This document shows, piece by piece, positions 1 through 8,706 of a stretch of 64,000 bases of DNA. Within the stretch, counting starts at the first letter, position 1. Each line of letters opens with the position of its first letter. Source of the stretch: Prevotella sp. khp7 (GTDB taxonomy: Bacteria > Bacteroidota > Bacteroidia > Bacteroidales > Bacteroidaceae); assembly GCF_900109055.1 (NCBI RefSeq), contig NZ_FOIV01000003.1:684835-748834 (forward strand), written 5' to 3'. A program made the translations under genes and the position numbers. Under the pieces are notes generated by a model that saw only the letters and a list, made by a program, of their open reading frames with translations, did no database searches and had not been told where the DNA came from.

Positions 1-50
1 CGAAAGATTAGCTTGAAGGCAAGTGTCGGAACCATTTCCTTATTTAAAAA

Positions 51-82
51 TTTGGTTTTTTACTCAATTTACATTACCTTTG
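51..82 (+). promoter_or_regulatory. Promoter of the polysaccharide export operon
   Basis: A TTTG box at 51-54 is followed, after 20 bases, by TACCTTTG at 75-82. This matches the Bacteroidota housekeeping promoter (-33 TTTG, -7 TAnnTTTG). It lies about 30 bases before the start codon at 115. Confidence 0.75.
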
Positions 83-114
83 CAGCGCCTTAACTATAAA
101 TGAGGTAATCAGAG

Positions 115-975
115 ATGAGAAAAAAAGAACAGAAGCAATACTGGACCATGCGGATTCGGCCCCATGAAAGGCTGTGGCATATCGATCTGGGCGAAATCTG
201 GCGCTATCGTGACCTGACGGAGTTGTTTGTCAGGAGAAACATCGTGGTACAGTACAAACAAACCATACTTGGTCCCTTGTGGTATTTGATACAACCCGTC
301 CTCACTGTAATTATGAACATGGTAGTGTTTGGTGGTATTGCCAAGATGAGTACAGACGGGATTCCTCAAGCCATCTTCTATATGGCAGGTAACATCTGCT
401 GGTTCTATTTCGCAGACTGTCTGAATCAGTCGTCGTCCACATTTACGGCTAATCAGCACATGTTTGGCAAGGTTTATTTCCCTCGTTTGGTAGTGCCTAT
501 CGCTGTGGTGATTTCCAATCTCCTCAGGTTCGCCATTCAGGCAGGCTTGTTCGTGGTGATGTATCTTTATTTCTTTTTTAATGGTGCAGACCTTGCCGTT
601 AATTGGGCCATCCTGCTCACACCAGTATTTGTTGTGATGCTGGCAGGCTTAGGTCTTGGCTTTGGCATCCTAATCTCATCGCTGACCACTAAGTATCGCG
701 ACTTTACGATACTCTTTACTTTTATCGTCCAGCTTTGGATGTATGCCACACCTATTGTCTATCCCTTGAGTATGGTAGAAGAGAGTTCACTTCGCACACT
801 GATTCTGGCTAATCCGATGACGTCGATCATCGAAGCCTTCAAATATGCCACTTTGGGTCAAGGCTATTTCTCATGGCTCTCCCTTGGCTATAGTTTCCTG
901 TTTATGAGTGTTTTACTACTGTTCAGTATTGTGATATTCAATAAGGTGCAGCGCAATTTCATGGATACTGTATGA
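115..975 (+). CDS. wzm: Polysaccharide ABC transporter, permease subunit (Wzm type)
   Basis: This is the membrane half of an ABC-2 type exporter that moves finished O-antigen or capsule chains across the inner membrane. The protein has 286 residues. A hydrophilic N-terminus of about 50 residues is followed by about six hydrophobic segments, starting with the typical TILGPLWYLIQP stretch near residue 50. The ATPase gene follows with a 4-base overlap (ATGA), which indicates translational coupling. The export route means that no Wzx/Wzy genes are needed, and none are seen here. The family is clear; the exact glycan exported is not. Confidence 0.93.
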   Translation: MRKKEQKQYWTMRIRPHERLWHIDLGEIWRYRDLTELFVRRNIVVQYKQTILGPLWYLIQPVLTVIMNMVVFGGIAKMSTDGIPQAIFYMAGNICWFYFADCLNQSSSTFTANQHMFGKVYFPRLVVPIAVVISNLLRFAIQAGLFVVMYLYFFFNGADLAVNWAILLTPVFVVMLAGLGLGFGILISSLTTKYRDFTILFTFIVQLWMYATPIVYPLSMVEESSLRTLILANPMTSIIEAFKYATLGQGYFSWLSLGYSFLFMSVLLLFSIVIFNKVQRNFMDTV

Positions 976-2240
976 AGGCTATTGAATTTAATCATGTAGG
1001 TAAGCAGTATCGCTTGGGACTGGTCTCTACTGGCACCTTCAGTCGTGACTTCAGTCGCTGGTGGGCTATGAATGTACTTGGCAAGGAAGACCCCTTCCTG
1101 AAGATTGGTGAGACCAACATCCGTTCAAAGAAAGGTGAAAGCGATTTCGTATGGGCACTGAAGGACATAGATTTTAGTGTGGAGCAAGGCGATGTGGTGG
1201 GCATTATCGGTAAGAATGGTGCAGGTAAGAGTACTCTGTTGAAGCTGCTTTCACGAGTGACTGCCCCCAGTATTGGCGAAATCAACGTTTGTGGACGCAT
1301 CGCCTCGTTACTTGAGGTTGGTACTGGCTTCCATCCAGAGATGACTGGTCGTGAGAACATCTATATGAATGGCGCCATCATGGGTATGACTAAGGCTGAG
1401 ATTACCCGTAAGCTCGACGAAATTGTGGATTTCTCTGGCTGTGAGCGTTACCTCGATACCCCCGTCAAACGCTATTCTTCAGGTATGAAGGTGCGTTTGG
1501 GCTTCTCTGTAGCAGCCCATCTGGAGCCAGAGATACTGGTGGTGGATGAGGTGCTGGCAGTAGGAGATGCCGACTTCCAGAAGAAAGCTATTGGCAAGAT
1601 GCAGGATGTGGCGAAAGGCGAAGGTAGAACCGTCTTGTTCGTCAGCCATAATATGGCGTCGGTTCGTAATCTTTGTCAGAAGGGTATCGTGCTCTGCGAT
1701 GGCATGACCGATTTTATTGGAACAGCAGAAGAGGCTATCGATCATTATCTGAAGTCTGCTACCACCCAGACAGAGAACCGGAAACTGATGACAGATTGTA
1801 TAGGCTATTGCAAAAGCTATTTGAAAATCAAAGAGATACAGATTAATAATACACCCTATACCACAACATCATTGTCTCCAAGGCAAGAGGTTCTCGATGT
1901 ACTTATCAAGGGTACGACCAAAGAACCCATGAAATGTGAGGTGCGTATGATTATCAAGAAACTCGATGGTACGCCATTGGCAGGTTTTATTGAAGGTTGT
2001 TATACGGGTCAACTATGTAATATCCAACCTGGCGAGTTTACTTTTGAGCGACATATCCGTCTTCCTAAGTATCTGGCAGATGGTTATTATATCATTGCAC
2101 TTTATCTGCATGAGCCCCATGTACAGGATTTCTTCCAAGCTCAGAATTGCCAGACCCTCCACGTCGAGGGTTTCTACGAGCCATATGCCCATCCCCTTAG
2201 GCTCTCTACCGAAGGTTTCATTGGTCTGGAGTCAGTCTAA
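972..2240 (+). CDS. wzt: Polysaccharide ABC transporter, ATP-binding subunit (Wzt type) with C-terminal domain
   Basis: This is the ATPase of the exporter. Walker A (GKNGAGKST) lies at residues 80-88, the signature region YSSGMKVRLGFS near 168, and Walker B followed by DEVLAVGD near 190. At 422 residues it is longer than a plain ATPase of about 250. The extra C-terminal part, roughly 255-422, resembles the Wzt carbohydrate-binding domain, which in known systems checks the cap on the non-reducing end of the chain. That suggests the exported chain has a terminal modification. The assignment of the C-terminal domain rests on length and position, not on a domain search. Confidence 0.93.
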   Translation: MKAIEFNHVGKQYRLGLVSTGTFSRDFSRWWAMNVLGKEDPFLKIGETNIRSKKGESDFVWALKDIDFSVEQGDVVGIIGKNGAGKSTLLKLLSRVTAPSIGEINVCGRIASLLEVGTGFHPEMTGRENIYMNGAIMGMTKAEITRKLDEIVDFSGCERYLDTPVKRYSSGMKVRLGFSVAAHLEPEILVVDEVLAVGDADFQKKAIGKMQDVAKGEGRTVLFVSHNMASVRNLCQKGIVLCDGMTDFIGTAEEAIDHYLKSATTQTENRKLMTDCIGYCKSYLKIKEIQINNTPYTTTSLSPRQEVLDVLIKGTTKEPMKCEVRMIIKKLDGTPLAGFIEGCYTGQLCNIQPGEFTFERHIRLPKYLADGYYIIALYLHEPHVQDFFQAQNCQTLHVEGFYEPYAHPLRLSTEGFIGLESV

Positions 2241-2264
2241 GCGAAAAACTACCATAAACTCTAT

Positions 2265-3314
2265 ATGCATAAACCATCAGTCAGTGTTATCGTTCCTGTT
2301 TACAATGTAGAGCCATATGTTGCGGCTTGTGTTAGAAGTGTCATGCGTCAAACGTATGAGGGGAAAATCGAGTGTATCTTTGTAGATGATTGTGGAACAG
2401 ACAATAGTATAGAGGTTGTTAAGAAGCTTATAGCAGAATATTCTGGCCCTATTGCTTTCAAAATTATCCATGCTACTCACAATCAAGGTCCTTCAGTAGC
2501 TCGTAACATCGGAATGGATGCTGCAACATGTGAATATCTTTACTTTCTGGATGGTGACGATGAGATTACGGATGACTGCTTTGAAACACTGACGGCGCCG
2601 CTTGTTGAGGAATTATATGATATTGTTGTAGGGGATATAAAGGTGATAGACGGTGAAAAACCAAGTGGTTGGATGAGACTTAAGTTAGAGGATGGTACAA
2701 TTCTGAGATCTCCTGATATTATGAAAAACTATCGTCAGAGATGGAATATGACGGCAACAAATAAATTATATAGATCGCAATTTGTTCATGAAGGAAAATT
2801 AAATTTTAAAGAAGGAATTCATTTTGAAGATGAACTTTGGGGGTTTCAGACAGCATGTGTTGCAAAAAGTTTATTTGCGTCAAAGAGAGTCACATATAGT
2901 ATTAGAGTCAGGGAAGGAAGTCGGAGTGTAACATCATATTGCAATAAGAATTCAGTTTCAAGAGCTTATATAATTATACTAATCGAAATGTTTTCATTTG
3001 TTAAGAATAGAATGCTTTTTAACTATGAAACATATCAATTCCTGCAATTCTTCTTTTATGAAGCCCTCAGTAAGTTTATGAATTCATTCCTACTTTATGA
3101 AAAGACATATAAAGAGTTGCGTCAATACGTAAAACCATCAATTAAGTTACTATTATTAGGAAATAGATTTCGGCTCAAATCATATTTGCGTGATTTCCAT
3201 TATTACTTACCAGGATTTATCGCGCCTTATTGGCAGTATATGTTTATTTATTGTAGATGGAGAGTCATCAGTAAACTAAGACGGCGCGTTTATAAGAGAC
3301 ATTATAATATATAG
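2265..3314 (+). CDS. Family 2 glycosyltransferase
   Basis: This is a GT-A fold glycosyltransferase, likely one of the enzymes that builds the exported glycan. The N-terminus carries SVIVPVYN, then DDCGTDNS (usually NDGSTDNS) and the metal-binding FLDGDDE near residue 95. The C-terminal third is basic and aromatic and may attach to the membrane. It follows wzt by 24 bases, so it is probably in the same transcript. From here to about 6.4 kb the DNA is clearly richer in A and T than the flanks, a common trait of exchanged polysaccharide genes. Donor and acceptor sugars cannot be told. Confidence 0.9.
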   Translation: MHKPSVSVIVPVYNVEPYVAACVRSVMRQTYEGKIECIFVDDCGTDNSIEVVKKLIAEYSGPIAFKIIHATHNQGPSVARNIGMDAATCEYLYFLDGDDEITDDCFETLTAPLVEELYDIVVGDIKVIDGEKPSGWMRLKLEDGTILRSPDIMKNYRQRWNMTATNKLYRSQFVHEGKLNFKEGIHFEDELWGFQTACVAKSLFASKRVTYSIRVREGSRSVTSYCNKNSVSRAYIIILIEMFSFVKNRMLFNYETYQFLQFFFYEALSKFMNSFLLYEKTYKELRQYVKPSIKLLLLGNRFRLKSYLRDFHYYLPGFIAPYWQYMFIYCRWRVISKLRRRVYKRHYNI

Positions 3315-3370
3315 GAACTACGATGCGAACGAATGAGGACTCCAACTCTCGCTTTATATAGAAAATGTTG

Positions 3371-3378
3371 TATCTTTG
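3371..3378 (+). promoter_or_regulatory. Probable -7 box of the Stealth-type gene
   Basis: TATCTTTG matches the TAnnTTTG -7 element and lies about 37 bases before the start codon at 3415. No clear TTTG box is seen 20 bases upstream, so the promoter may be weak. Confidence 0.5.
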
Positions 3379-3414
3379 TGGCATAAATAAACTATCATAA
3401 TAAGATGTTAGGAA

Positions 3415-4422
3415 ATGGGGAACGAAAAGATTGATTTTGTCATAACATGGGGAAGTAATGATGACCCTGAGTGGAAAAAACAGTATGAATATTACTCTGC
3501 CAAGGCCGGTCGGACTGTAGATAGTAGTATATATCGATATCGCGATTGGGATATGTTATATTTCCTATTCAGAGGAATAGAAAAGTTTGCACCTTGGGTT
3601 AATAAGGTGTACTTCGTTACCAATGCGAATCCTCCTAAATGGATGAATACCAAGCACCCCAAGTTGATTGTGTTGAATGACAAAGATATTGTTCCGTCTC
3701 AATACATGCCTACTTTTAGCTGTTTCCCTATAGAATTCAATTTCCACAGAATAGAAGGACTGTCTGACAAGTTCGTCTATTTCTGTGATGACATGTTTAT
3801 TATCGATAATGTTTTTCCTACGCATTTCTTTAGGAATGGGCTTCCATGTGATATGGCCATTATGTCGGCTGTGTGCCATAGTAAAGCGAATGTCTATGAC
3901 AACTGTTGCTTTATGGCGAAGGCTTTGGTAAATCAGTATTTTGAGAAAACGAAGGTTGTGAAGAAAAACATCTTTAAGTGGTATCCACCATCAATCCCAT
4001 GGGTCGTAAAAGCGAATCTTAGGTATCTTAGACTCCCACAATTTCCTGGTTTCAGCTTGAATCATTTGCCACAGATATATCTAAAGAAAACCTATGATGA
4101 GATATGGAAGTGTTGTGGGGGAGAGTTGGCAAGGACATGTGAAAGTAAATTCCGATCTTATGGAGATGTTTCTCCTACATTAATACGTTACTGGCAATTG
4201 GCTTCAGGCAATTTTACGCCCTGTAATGTTTACAAATATGGAAAGGTGTTCTATCTCTGCGATAAAAACATATCTGAGAGTGTTGACTGCATTTGTCATC
4301 AAAAGAAAAAACTGATTTGTTTGAATGACGGAGATCATGTAACCCATTTCGATGAATATAAAGAAAGACTTATAAAGGCCTTTGAGCAGATATTGCCGAA
4401 CAAATGTGGGTTTGAATTATAA
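3415..4422 (+). CDS. Stealth family phosphotransferase (capsular polysaccharide type)
   Basis: Stealth proteins transfer sugar-1-phosphates from nucleotide sugars to glycans, making phosphodiester links, as in GlcNAc-1-phosphotransferase and several bacterial capsule synthases. The 335-residue protein shows conserved region 1 at its N-terminus (IDFVITWGSNDDPEW). The long conserved region 2 follows at about residues 40-140, with RYRDWDMLYFLFRGIEKFAP, then FVTNANPPKW, and ending in VYFCDDMFI. A region 3-like block (SLNHLPQIYLKKTYDEIW) lies near residue 215. It supports the idea that the locus makes a phosphate-containing polymer. Its 3' end is only 6 bases from the convergent gene at 4429-5436, with no terminator hairpin visible between them. 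Confidence 0.88.
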   Translation: MGNEKIDFVITWGSNDDPEWKKQYEYYSAKAGRTVDSSIYRYRDWDMLYFLFRGIEKFAPWVNKVYFVTNANPPKWMNTKHPKLIVLNDKDIVPSQYMPTFSCFPIEFNFHRIEGLSDKFVYFCDDMFIIDNVFPTHFFRNGLPCDMAIMSAVCHSKANVYDNCCFMAKALVNQYFEKTKVVKKNIFKWYPPSIPWVVKANLRYLRLPQFPGFSLNHLPQIYLKKTYDEIWKCCGGELARTCESKFRSYGDVSPTLIRYWQLASGNFTPCNVYKYGKVFYLCDKNISESVDCICHQKKKLICLNDGDHVTHFDEYKERLIKAFEQILPNKCGFEL

Positions 4423-4428
4423 GAACCT

Positions 4429-5436
4429 CTATTTATCTGTTATGTCTGAAGAATGAATATATGTTAAGATTTTCTTTATGTCGTGTTTTATCATAAAAGG
4501 ATTTTTTATCCTCATTATCACCCTTCTAAGATTCCATACACTTTGTACAGCCCATGGCGATGATATGGTTAATAACCATCTGTCTATTGGGCTCCATACT
4601 CCAGCCTCATTCATGCAACGCTTGATGTCTTTTATAAATGGATGATGGGAATTGCTGGTATATTTGGTGTCGTGCATTGCTTCATAAAAAAAATATATCC
4701 TTTGCTTCACCCTTTGATTTAGAAATATGCCATAAGGAATATGATTACTTATAATATCATCTGCTCTTTTGCATAACTCCAACATATAGTCCAATGTCAG
4801 AAGACGTGTATGGGTGGCTGACGTCGGGTTGTTTCTAATAAAGCAAATTTGATGTTTATATACATATACATCTGATTGATTGTTAATAGCCAGTACCAGA
4901 TTCATCAAATAGTCTTCACATCTGACAATATGCTTAGGGAATGTTAGTGCTTGTTCGTCAAACAATCTTCTTCTAAATAATTTTGCACAGGGACTGGCGG
5001 AGATTTCTCTTGCATATTGCATTTCAAGATATTTTTCTTTGGATATAATATCTGGCAATTTCTTTACGCTATCAATGTTCCTCTGATTTGCACCAATAAT
5101 AATATCAGCTGATTTGCATATATCCATTAATCCGTATATAGAATCCTCAACCAAAAGATCATCAGAGTCCACAAACATAATCCATTCGCCCTTTGCTGTA
5201 TCTACACCTTGCTTCCTTGCTGCTGTAACCCCGCGATTTTCTTGTTCTATGTATATAACATTGGGCAAATTCTCATACTTCTTACATATCTTGCCAGAAT
5301 TGTCCGTACTCCCATCATTTACGAGAATCAATTCGATATTCTTGTATGACTGAGACAGAACAGAAAGAATACATTTTTCAACGTACTCAGCTGTATTATA
5401 TATGGGGATTATGATGCTTACTAATGAGGAGTCCAT
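4429..5436 (-). CDS. Family 2 glycosyltransferase, tandem paralogue 1
   Basis: This is a GT-A glycosyltransferase with SIIIPIYN at the N-terminus, NDGSTDNSG near residue 40 and the metal site FVDSDD near 90. It is alike along its full length to the neighbour at 5442-6419: YNTAEY, SVLSQSY, the EQEN block, and NEAxxxSxxDR near the C-terminus. The two therefore look like a tandem duplication that has diverged in substrate choice. It is the second gene of a two-gene minus-strand operon, 5 bases after its neighbour. Both genes are AT-rich. The sugar specificity is unknown. Confidence 0.9.
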   Translation of the reverse strand: MDSSLVSIIIPIYNTAEYVEKCILSVLSQSYKNIELILVNDGSTDNSGKICKKYENLPNVIYIEQENRGVTAARKQGVDTAKGEWIMFVDSDDLLVEDSIYGLMDICKSADIIIGANQRNIDSVKKLPDIISKEKYLEMQYAREISASPCAKLFRRRLFDEQALTFPKHIVRCEDYLMNLVLAINNQSDVYVYKHQICFIRNNPTSATHTRLLTLDYMLELCKRADDIISNHIPYGIFLNQRVKQRIYFFYEAMHDTKYTSNSHHPFIKDIKRCMNEAGVWSPIDRWLLTISSPWAVQSVWNLRRVIMRIKNPFMIKHDIKKILTYIHSSDITDK

Positions 5437-5441
5437 TTTAA

Positions 5442-6419
5442 CTAACGCTTGATGATTCGTTTAATATCTCTATGGATTAGAGAGGGTTTCTCAAGTCTTC
5501 TAATGATTTTTGATGAGAGCAGGCATATCTTCACGGTTCTCCTGTCTGATGCTGCTAATACCAGTCTGTCACTTAACCGTAACATTCGTGCCTCATTCAT
5601 CCGTCGTATGATATTCTTTACAAAAGGGTGTTTGTTGTTGCCTTGGTAGTTATTGCCTTTTAGAATAATAGGATAATAATAAAGTCGCTGACTGATACTT
5701 CCGTTTAACCTTTTTCTATACGTAAGGCTCTCGCCCATAATTGAATCGGCAATATTGCATAAATTGTAACAATAGTCAAATGAGAAAAGAATTGTATGTA
5801 CAGTCGAGTTGAGACGTTGTCTATAGTAATATACTGGCTCTTTACATATTTGAACATTCTTCCTGTTTGTCTTTGCTATAGCAATATTCGTTAGTAGATC
5901 CTGCGCCCTAATCAAATTATACTCAAACGCATGAGGACTATTCATTACCAATTGCTTTCTATACAGCTTTCCCCAGGTGGAAATACTTGTCGTGATGGAA
6001 TAGATTCTGTAAAGGTACTCTTCCCAACTATAGTAATCAGGTAAACCTGTATTTTTATTATTTAGATGTCTGCCGATAACAATATCACAATCATCTCCTG
6101 ATAATTGTACTAGCCTTTTAATGCTATCCTGTAGTAGCACGTCATCTGAGTCAACGAACATCACCCATTCGCCACGAGATAGTATAACCCCTTTCTCTCT
6201 TACTTTGGTCAGTCCCTGATTTTCTTGTTCTACATATCTGACATGAGGCAGATTTACATATTTCTGACATATCTCACCAGAGCCATCCGTACTTCCATCA
6301 TTGATGAGAATGATTTCAGTATTGGTATATGACTGCGACAGAATGGACTGAACACATTCATCGATGTATTCTGCTGTATTATATATTGGTACTACGATAC
6401 TGACTAATGGCTTATGCAT
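5442..6419 (-). CDS. Family 2 glycosyltransferase, tandem paralogue 2
   Basis: This GT-A glycosyltransferase has SIVVPIYN at the N-terminus, NDGSTDGSG near residue 40 and FVDSDD near 90. At 325 residues it is close in size and sequence to its downstream neighbour (335 residues). It is the first gene of a minus-strand pair, driven by the promoter at 6499-6530. It is placed divergently from the CDP-glycerol phosphotransferase-like gene, in the middle of the polysaccharide locus, so it probably adds a sugar to the same polymer or to a side branch. Confidence 0.9.
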   Translation of the reverse strand: MHKPLVSIVVPIYNTAEYIDECVQSILSQSYTNTEIILINDGSTDGSGEICQKYVNLPHVRYVEQENQGLTKVREKGVILSRGEWVMFVDSDDVLLQDSIKRLVQLSGDDCDIVIGRHLNNKNTGLPDYYSWEEYLYRIYSITTSISTWGKLYRKQLVMNSPHAFEYNLIRAQDLLTNIAIAKTNRKNVQICKEPVYYYRQRLNSTVHTILFSFDYCYNLCNIADSIMGESLTYRKRLNGSISQRLYYYPIILKGNNYQGNNKHPFVKNIIRRMNEARMLRLSDRLVLAASDRRTVKICLLSSKIIRRLEKPSLIHRDIKRIIKR

Positions 6420-6498
6420 ATTAATCTATTGGAGAAACATCTTTCTCTTTTTCGGTTGTGGTTGATGGCTGGTTCATCTCTCTATTTTATTCCGGCTG

Positions 6499-6530
6499 CA
6501 AAATTACGTAAAAAAGCCGAAGATTCCAAA
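6499..6530 (-). promoter_or_regulatory. Promoter of the two-gene glycosyltransferase operon
   Basis: Read on the minus strand, a TTTG box (6527-6530) is followed after 20 bases by TAATTTTG (6499-6506). This is a full match to the Bacteroidota promoter layout. The start codon is at 6419, leaving a leader of about 75 bases. Confidence 0.72.
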
Positions 6531-6553
6531 TAATCCGCGGTGAAACATTTTAT

Positions 6554-6612
6554 TTTACTCCGACTAAACCTCTATTTTACTCCGACTAAAGTATGGGTTT
6601 ACTAGGAGTAAA
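6554..6612. repeat. Three-unit palindromic array, 22-bp period (copy 1)
   Basis: Three 15-base units start at 6554, 6576 and 6598, exactly 22 bases apart. The first two are TTTACTCCGACTAAA; the third is TTTACTAGGAGTAAA. Each unit is an inverted pair of half-sites, TTTA[C/G]T and A[C/G]TAAA, around three central bases. The 7-base spacers differ. The same layout recurs at 55630-55688. Confidence 0.85.
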
Positions 6613-6677
6613 GTAACAGGGAACTACAATCAAAGTTCTGCGAAGGAAATAAAATTTTAAAGAAAAACCCATCGCTT

Positions 6678-6709
6678 TTTGGTGTTTTGCTCGAATTTTA
6701 TTAATTTTG
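6678..6709 (+). promoter_or_regulatory. Promoter of the CDP-polyol gene set
   Basis: TTTG at 6678-6681, a 20-base spacer and TAATTTTG at 6702-6709 form a full promoter. The possible TTG start at 6707 falls inside the -7 box, so translation must begin at the ATG at 6737. Confidence 0.72.
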
Positions 6710-6736
6710 CAAATTGTAAGATATATAAATATAAGG

Positions 6737-7981
6737 ATGAACCTTAGCCATAAATTGTGGATGATTGTGAAACCCTTTGCAAGACCTGTTGGAGGAGCAA
6801 TGATTATTGCTCTGTTCTATCTGTTGCGCATATTTCCAATCAAAAAGAACAAGGTGCTGGTGAGCGTGTCTGCTGGCAGAAACTTTAACGATAACCAGAA
6901 ATATATCATGGAGGAGCTGCATAAGCTTTGCCCTGATATAGACATTGTGTGGGTAAAGGATCCGCGCTATGCGTATGAGGTACCTTCGTGGATGAGAATT
7001 GTCAGATGGCGTTCGCTTCGCTATTTCTATGAATATGCGACTGCTAAGATATGGACCAATAACTGTTTGGATCCAGATTATTACGTGAAGCGTAAAGGGC
7101 AGATGTATGTTGAAACTTGGCACGGCGGACTTGGCATCAAAAAGGTGTCGCGTGATATTGAAGGGAAATATGCGACGCAGAAAAGACAGATCTCGTTTTT
7201 CAAAAATGCCTCTGATATGGCGGATGTGTTTATCTCGAACTCCGACCATCTTTCAAAAATCTATCGCAGGGCGTTCAGATTTCATGGCCCTATCTGGAAA
7301 TGCGGCTATCCTAAGAACGACATGCTGGTGCTGAACAACCCTGAAGAGGGCTTGAAAGCCCGTAAAGAGCTGGGCATCCCATTGAATAACAAGGTCCTGC
7401 TCTATGCGCCAACCTGGCGACTCAGTTTCTCCGGGGATTATCAGATTGATATGAATGTATACAGCCTTGACATGCAACGTTTGAAGAAGGTGTTGACGGA
7501 GAAGTTTGGAGGCGAGTGGACGATGGTGATCAGATTTCACCCCAGTTTGAGACTATATGTGAAGGACTATCAGAAAACGCATCCGGATGTGAAGGATGTG
7601 ACTGACTATCAGGATATGCAGTGCCTGCTGATGGCAACGGACGTGATGATAAGCGACTATTCGAGTTGTATCTTCGATGCTGCCCTGAGGCGGATTCCCT
7701 GTTTTACGTATGCCACAGACTTCAATCAGTATAAGAATGAAGAAAGGGGCGTGTATTATGAGATGGAGGAATTGCCGTTCCCGTATGCCACGAATAATGA
7801 CGAACTGGAACAGAACGTGAAGGCATTCAATGAAGAGGACTATCTGAAGAGGTGGGACGCCTTTGCCCTGAGGATGGGACTGAACGAAACAGGCCACTCT
7901 GCCAAGGATATCGCGAAGAAGATGGCCGATTTCTTGAATGGTAAGAAAGTTATATGGAATAATGACTATCCAATAATATAG
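6737..7981 (+). CDS. CDP-glycerol:glycerophosphate glycerophosphotransferase-like protein
   Basis: The 414-residue protein belongs to the TagB/TagF-like family, which transfers polyol phosphates (glycerol- or ribitol-phosphate) from a CDP carrier to a growing chain. A hydrophobic N-terminal stretch (MIIALFYLLRIFP) is followed by the family's ETWHGGLGIKK motif and the C-terminal MISDYSSCIFDAAL and YKNEERGVYY regions. It is followed after 7 bases by an IspD/TarI-like cytidylyltransferase and then an SDR enzyme, which could supply the CDP-activated donor. In Gram-positives this family makes teichoic acid. Here it probably decorates or builds the exported surface polymer. The start was chosen because the upstream TTG lies in the promoter. 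Confidence 0.87.
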   Translation: MNLSHKLWMIVKPFARPVGGAMIIALFYLLRIFPIKKNKVLVSVSAGRNFNDNQKYIMEELHKLCPDIDIVWVKDPRYAYEVPSWMRIVRWRSLRYFYEYATAKIWTNNCLDPDYYVKRKGQMYVETWHGGLGIKKVSRDIEGKYATQKRQISFFKNASDMADVFISNSDHLSKIYRRAFRFHGPIWKCGYPKNDMLVLNNPEEGLKARKELGIPLNNKVLLYAPTWRLSFSGDYQIDMNVYSLDMQRLKKVLTEKFGGEWTMVIRFHPSLRLYVKDYQKTHPDVKDVTDYQDMQCLLMATDVMISDYSSCIFDAALRRIPCFTYATDFNQYKNEERGVYYEMEELPFPYATNNDELEQNVKAFNEEDYLKRWDAFALRMGLNETGHSAKDIAKKMADFLNGKKVIWNNDYPII

Positions 7982-7988
7982 CTAAGAT

Positions 7989-8705
7989 ATGAATATCGCA
8001 GTAATATATGCAGGAGGAATGGGGAGCAGACTTCATAACTACAGTCGCCCCAAGCAGTTTATTGAGTTCAGAAGTAAGCCTATTGTAATATACACTATTG
8101 AGATATTCCAGCGTATATCTGCTGTAGACGGTATCGTAGTGGTTTGTCTGGAAGACTGGATACCTTATCTGCGTCACGAAGTGGAGAAATATAATCTTGA
8201 CAAAGTGCTGCATATTGTGCCTGGTGGCAGAAAGGGACAGGATTCAATCTACAACGGACTGGTATGCGTGAAGGATCATTATCCAGACGACACGATGGTG
8301 CTGATTCATGATGGTGTGCGCCCTCTGGCGATGGATAAGACAATCCTGGAGTGTATCGAAGTGGCCAACGAGAAGGGAAACTGCGTGGTTGTAGTGCCTG
8401 CGATGGAAACTATAGTCGTTGAAGGTGAAAATGGTGACTGGTCTATTCCAAACCGCTCGAATTGCTATGTGGCCAGGGCTCCTCAGTGTTTCAGGCTGGG
8501 TGATGTGATGGCTGCCCACCTGAGGGCTTTGAAAGAGGAAAAGCACGATTTCATAGATACCTGTACGATGATGAAGTATTATGGGCATAAGTTTAATACG
8601 ATTCTTGGAACAGTAGAGAATATTAAAATAACGACACCTGCCGACTGTTTTATGTTTCGTGCCATCATAGAGGCAAGGGAAGAGGGCGTCGTGTTCGGAC
8701 TGTAG
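7989..8705 (+). CDS. IspD/TarI-like cytidylyltransferase
   Basis: The enzyme transfers CMP from CTP to a sugar- or polyol-phosphate. The N-terminal signature AGGMGSRLHNYSRPKQF carries the CTP loop, and the C-terminus has ENIKITTPAD, typical of IspD and TarI. At 238 residues it has the usual length. Two family members are possible: IspD (isoprenoid pathway) or TarI (CDP-ribitol for teichoic acids). The neighbours favour a TarI-like role: a CDP-glycerol phosphotransferase-like gene 7 bases upstream and an SDR enzyme 1 base downstream. The exact polyol is unknown, so no gene symbol is given. Confidence 0.85.
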   Translation: MNIAVIYAGGMGSRLHNYSRPKQFIEFRSKPIVIYTIEIFQRISAVDGIVVVCLEDWIPYLRHEVEKYNLDKVLHIVPGGRKGQDSIYNGLVCVKDHYPDDTMVLIHDGVRPLAMDKTILECIEVANEKGNCVVVVPAMETIVVEGENGDWSIPNRSNCYVARAPQCFRLGDVMAAHLRALKEEKHDFIDTCTMMKYYGHKFNTILGTVENIKITTPADCFMFRAIIEAREEGVVFGL

Positions 8706-8706
8706 C

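Larger units (their letters stand above)
6420..6736. other. Divergent intergenic region with two promoters and a palindromic repeat array
   Basis: This 317-base gap between divergent polysaccharide genes holds a minus-strand promoter (6499-6530), the three-unit 22-bp-period array (6554-6612) and a plus-strand promoter (6678-6709). No ORF in it looks real. The array sits upstream of both promoters, about 24 and 65 bases beyond their -33 boxes, so a regulatory role is possible here. Confidence 0.6.

Noticed and set aside
7989-8705. Calling this gene ispD of the isoprenoid pathway.
   Set aside because: Sequence alone does not separate IspD from TarI, and the neighbours point to polyol-phosphate polymer synthesis, so only the family is given.
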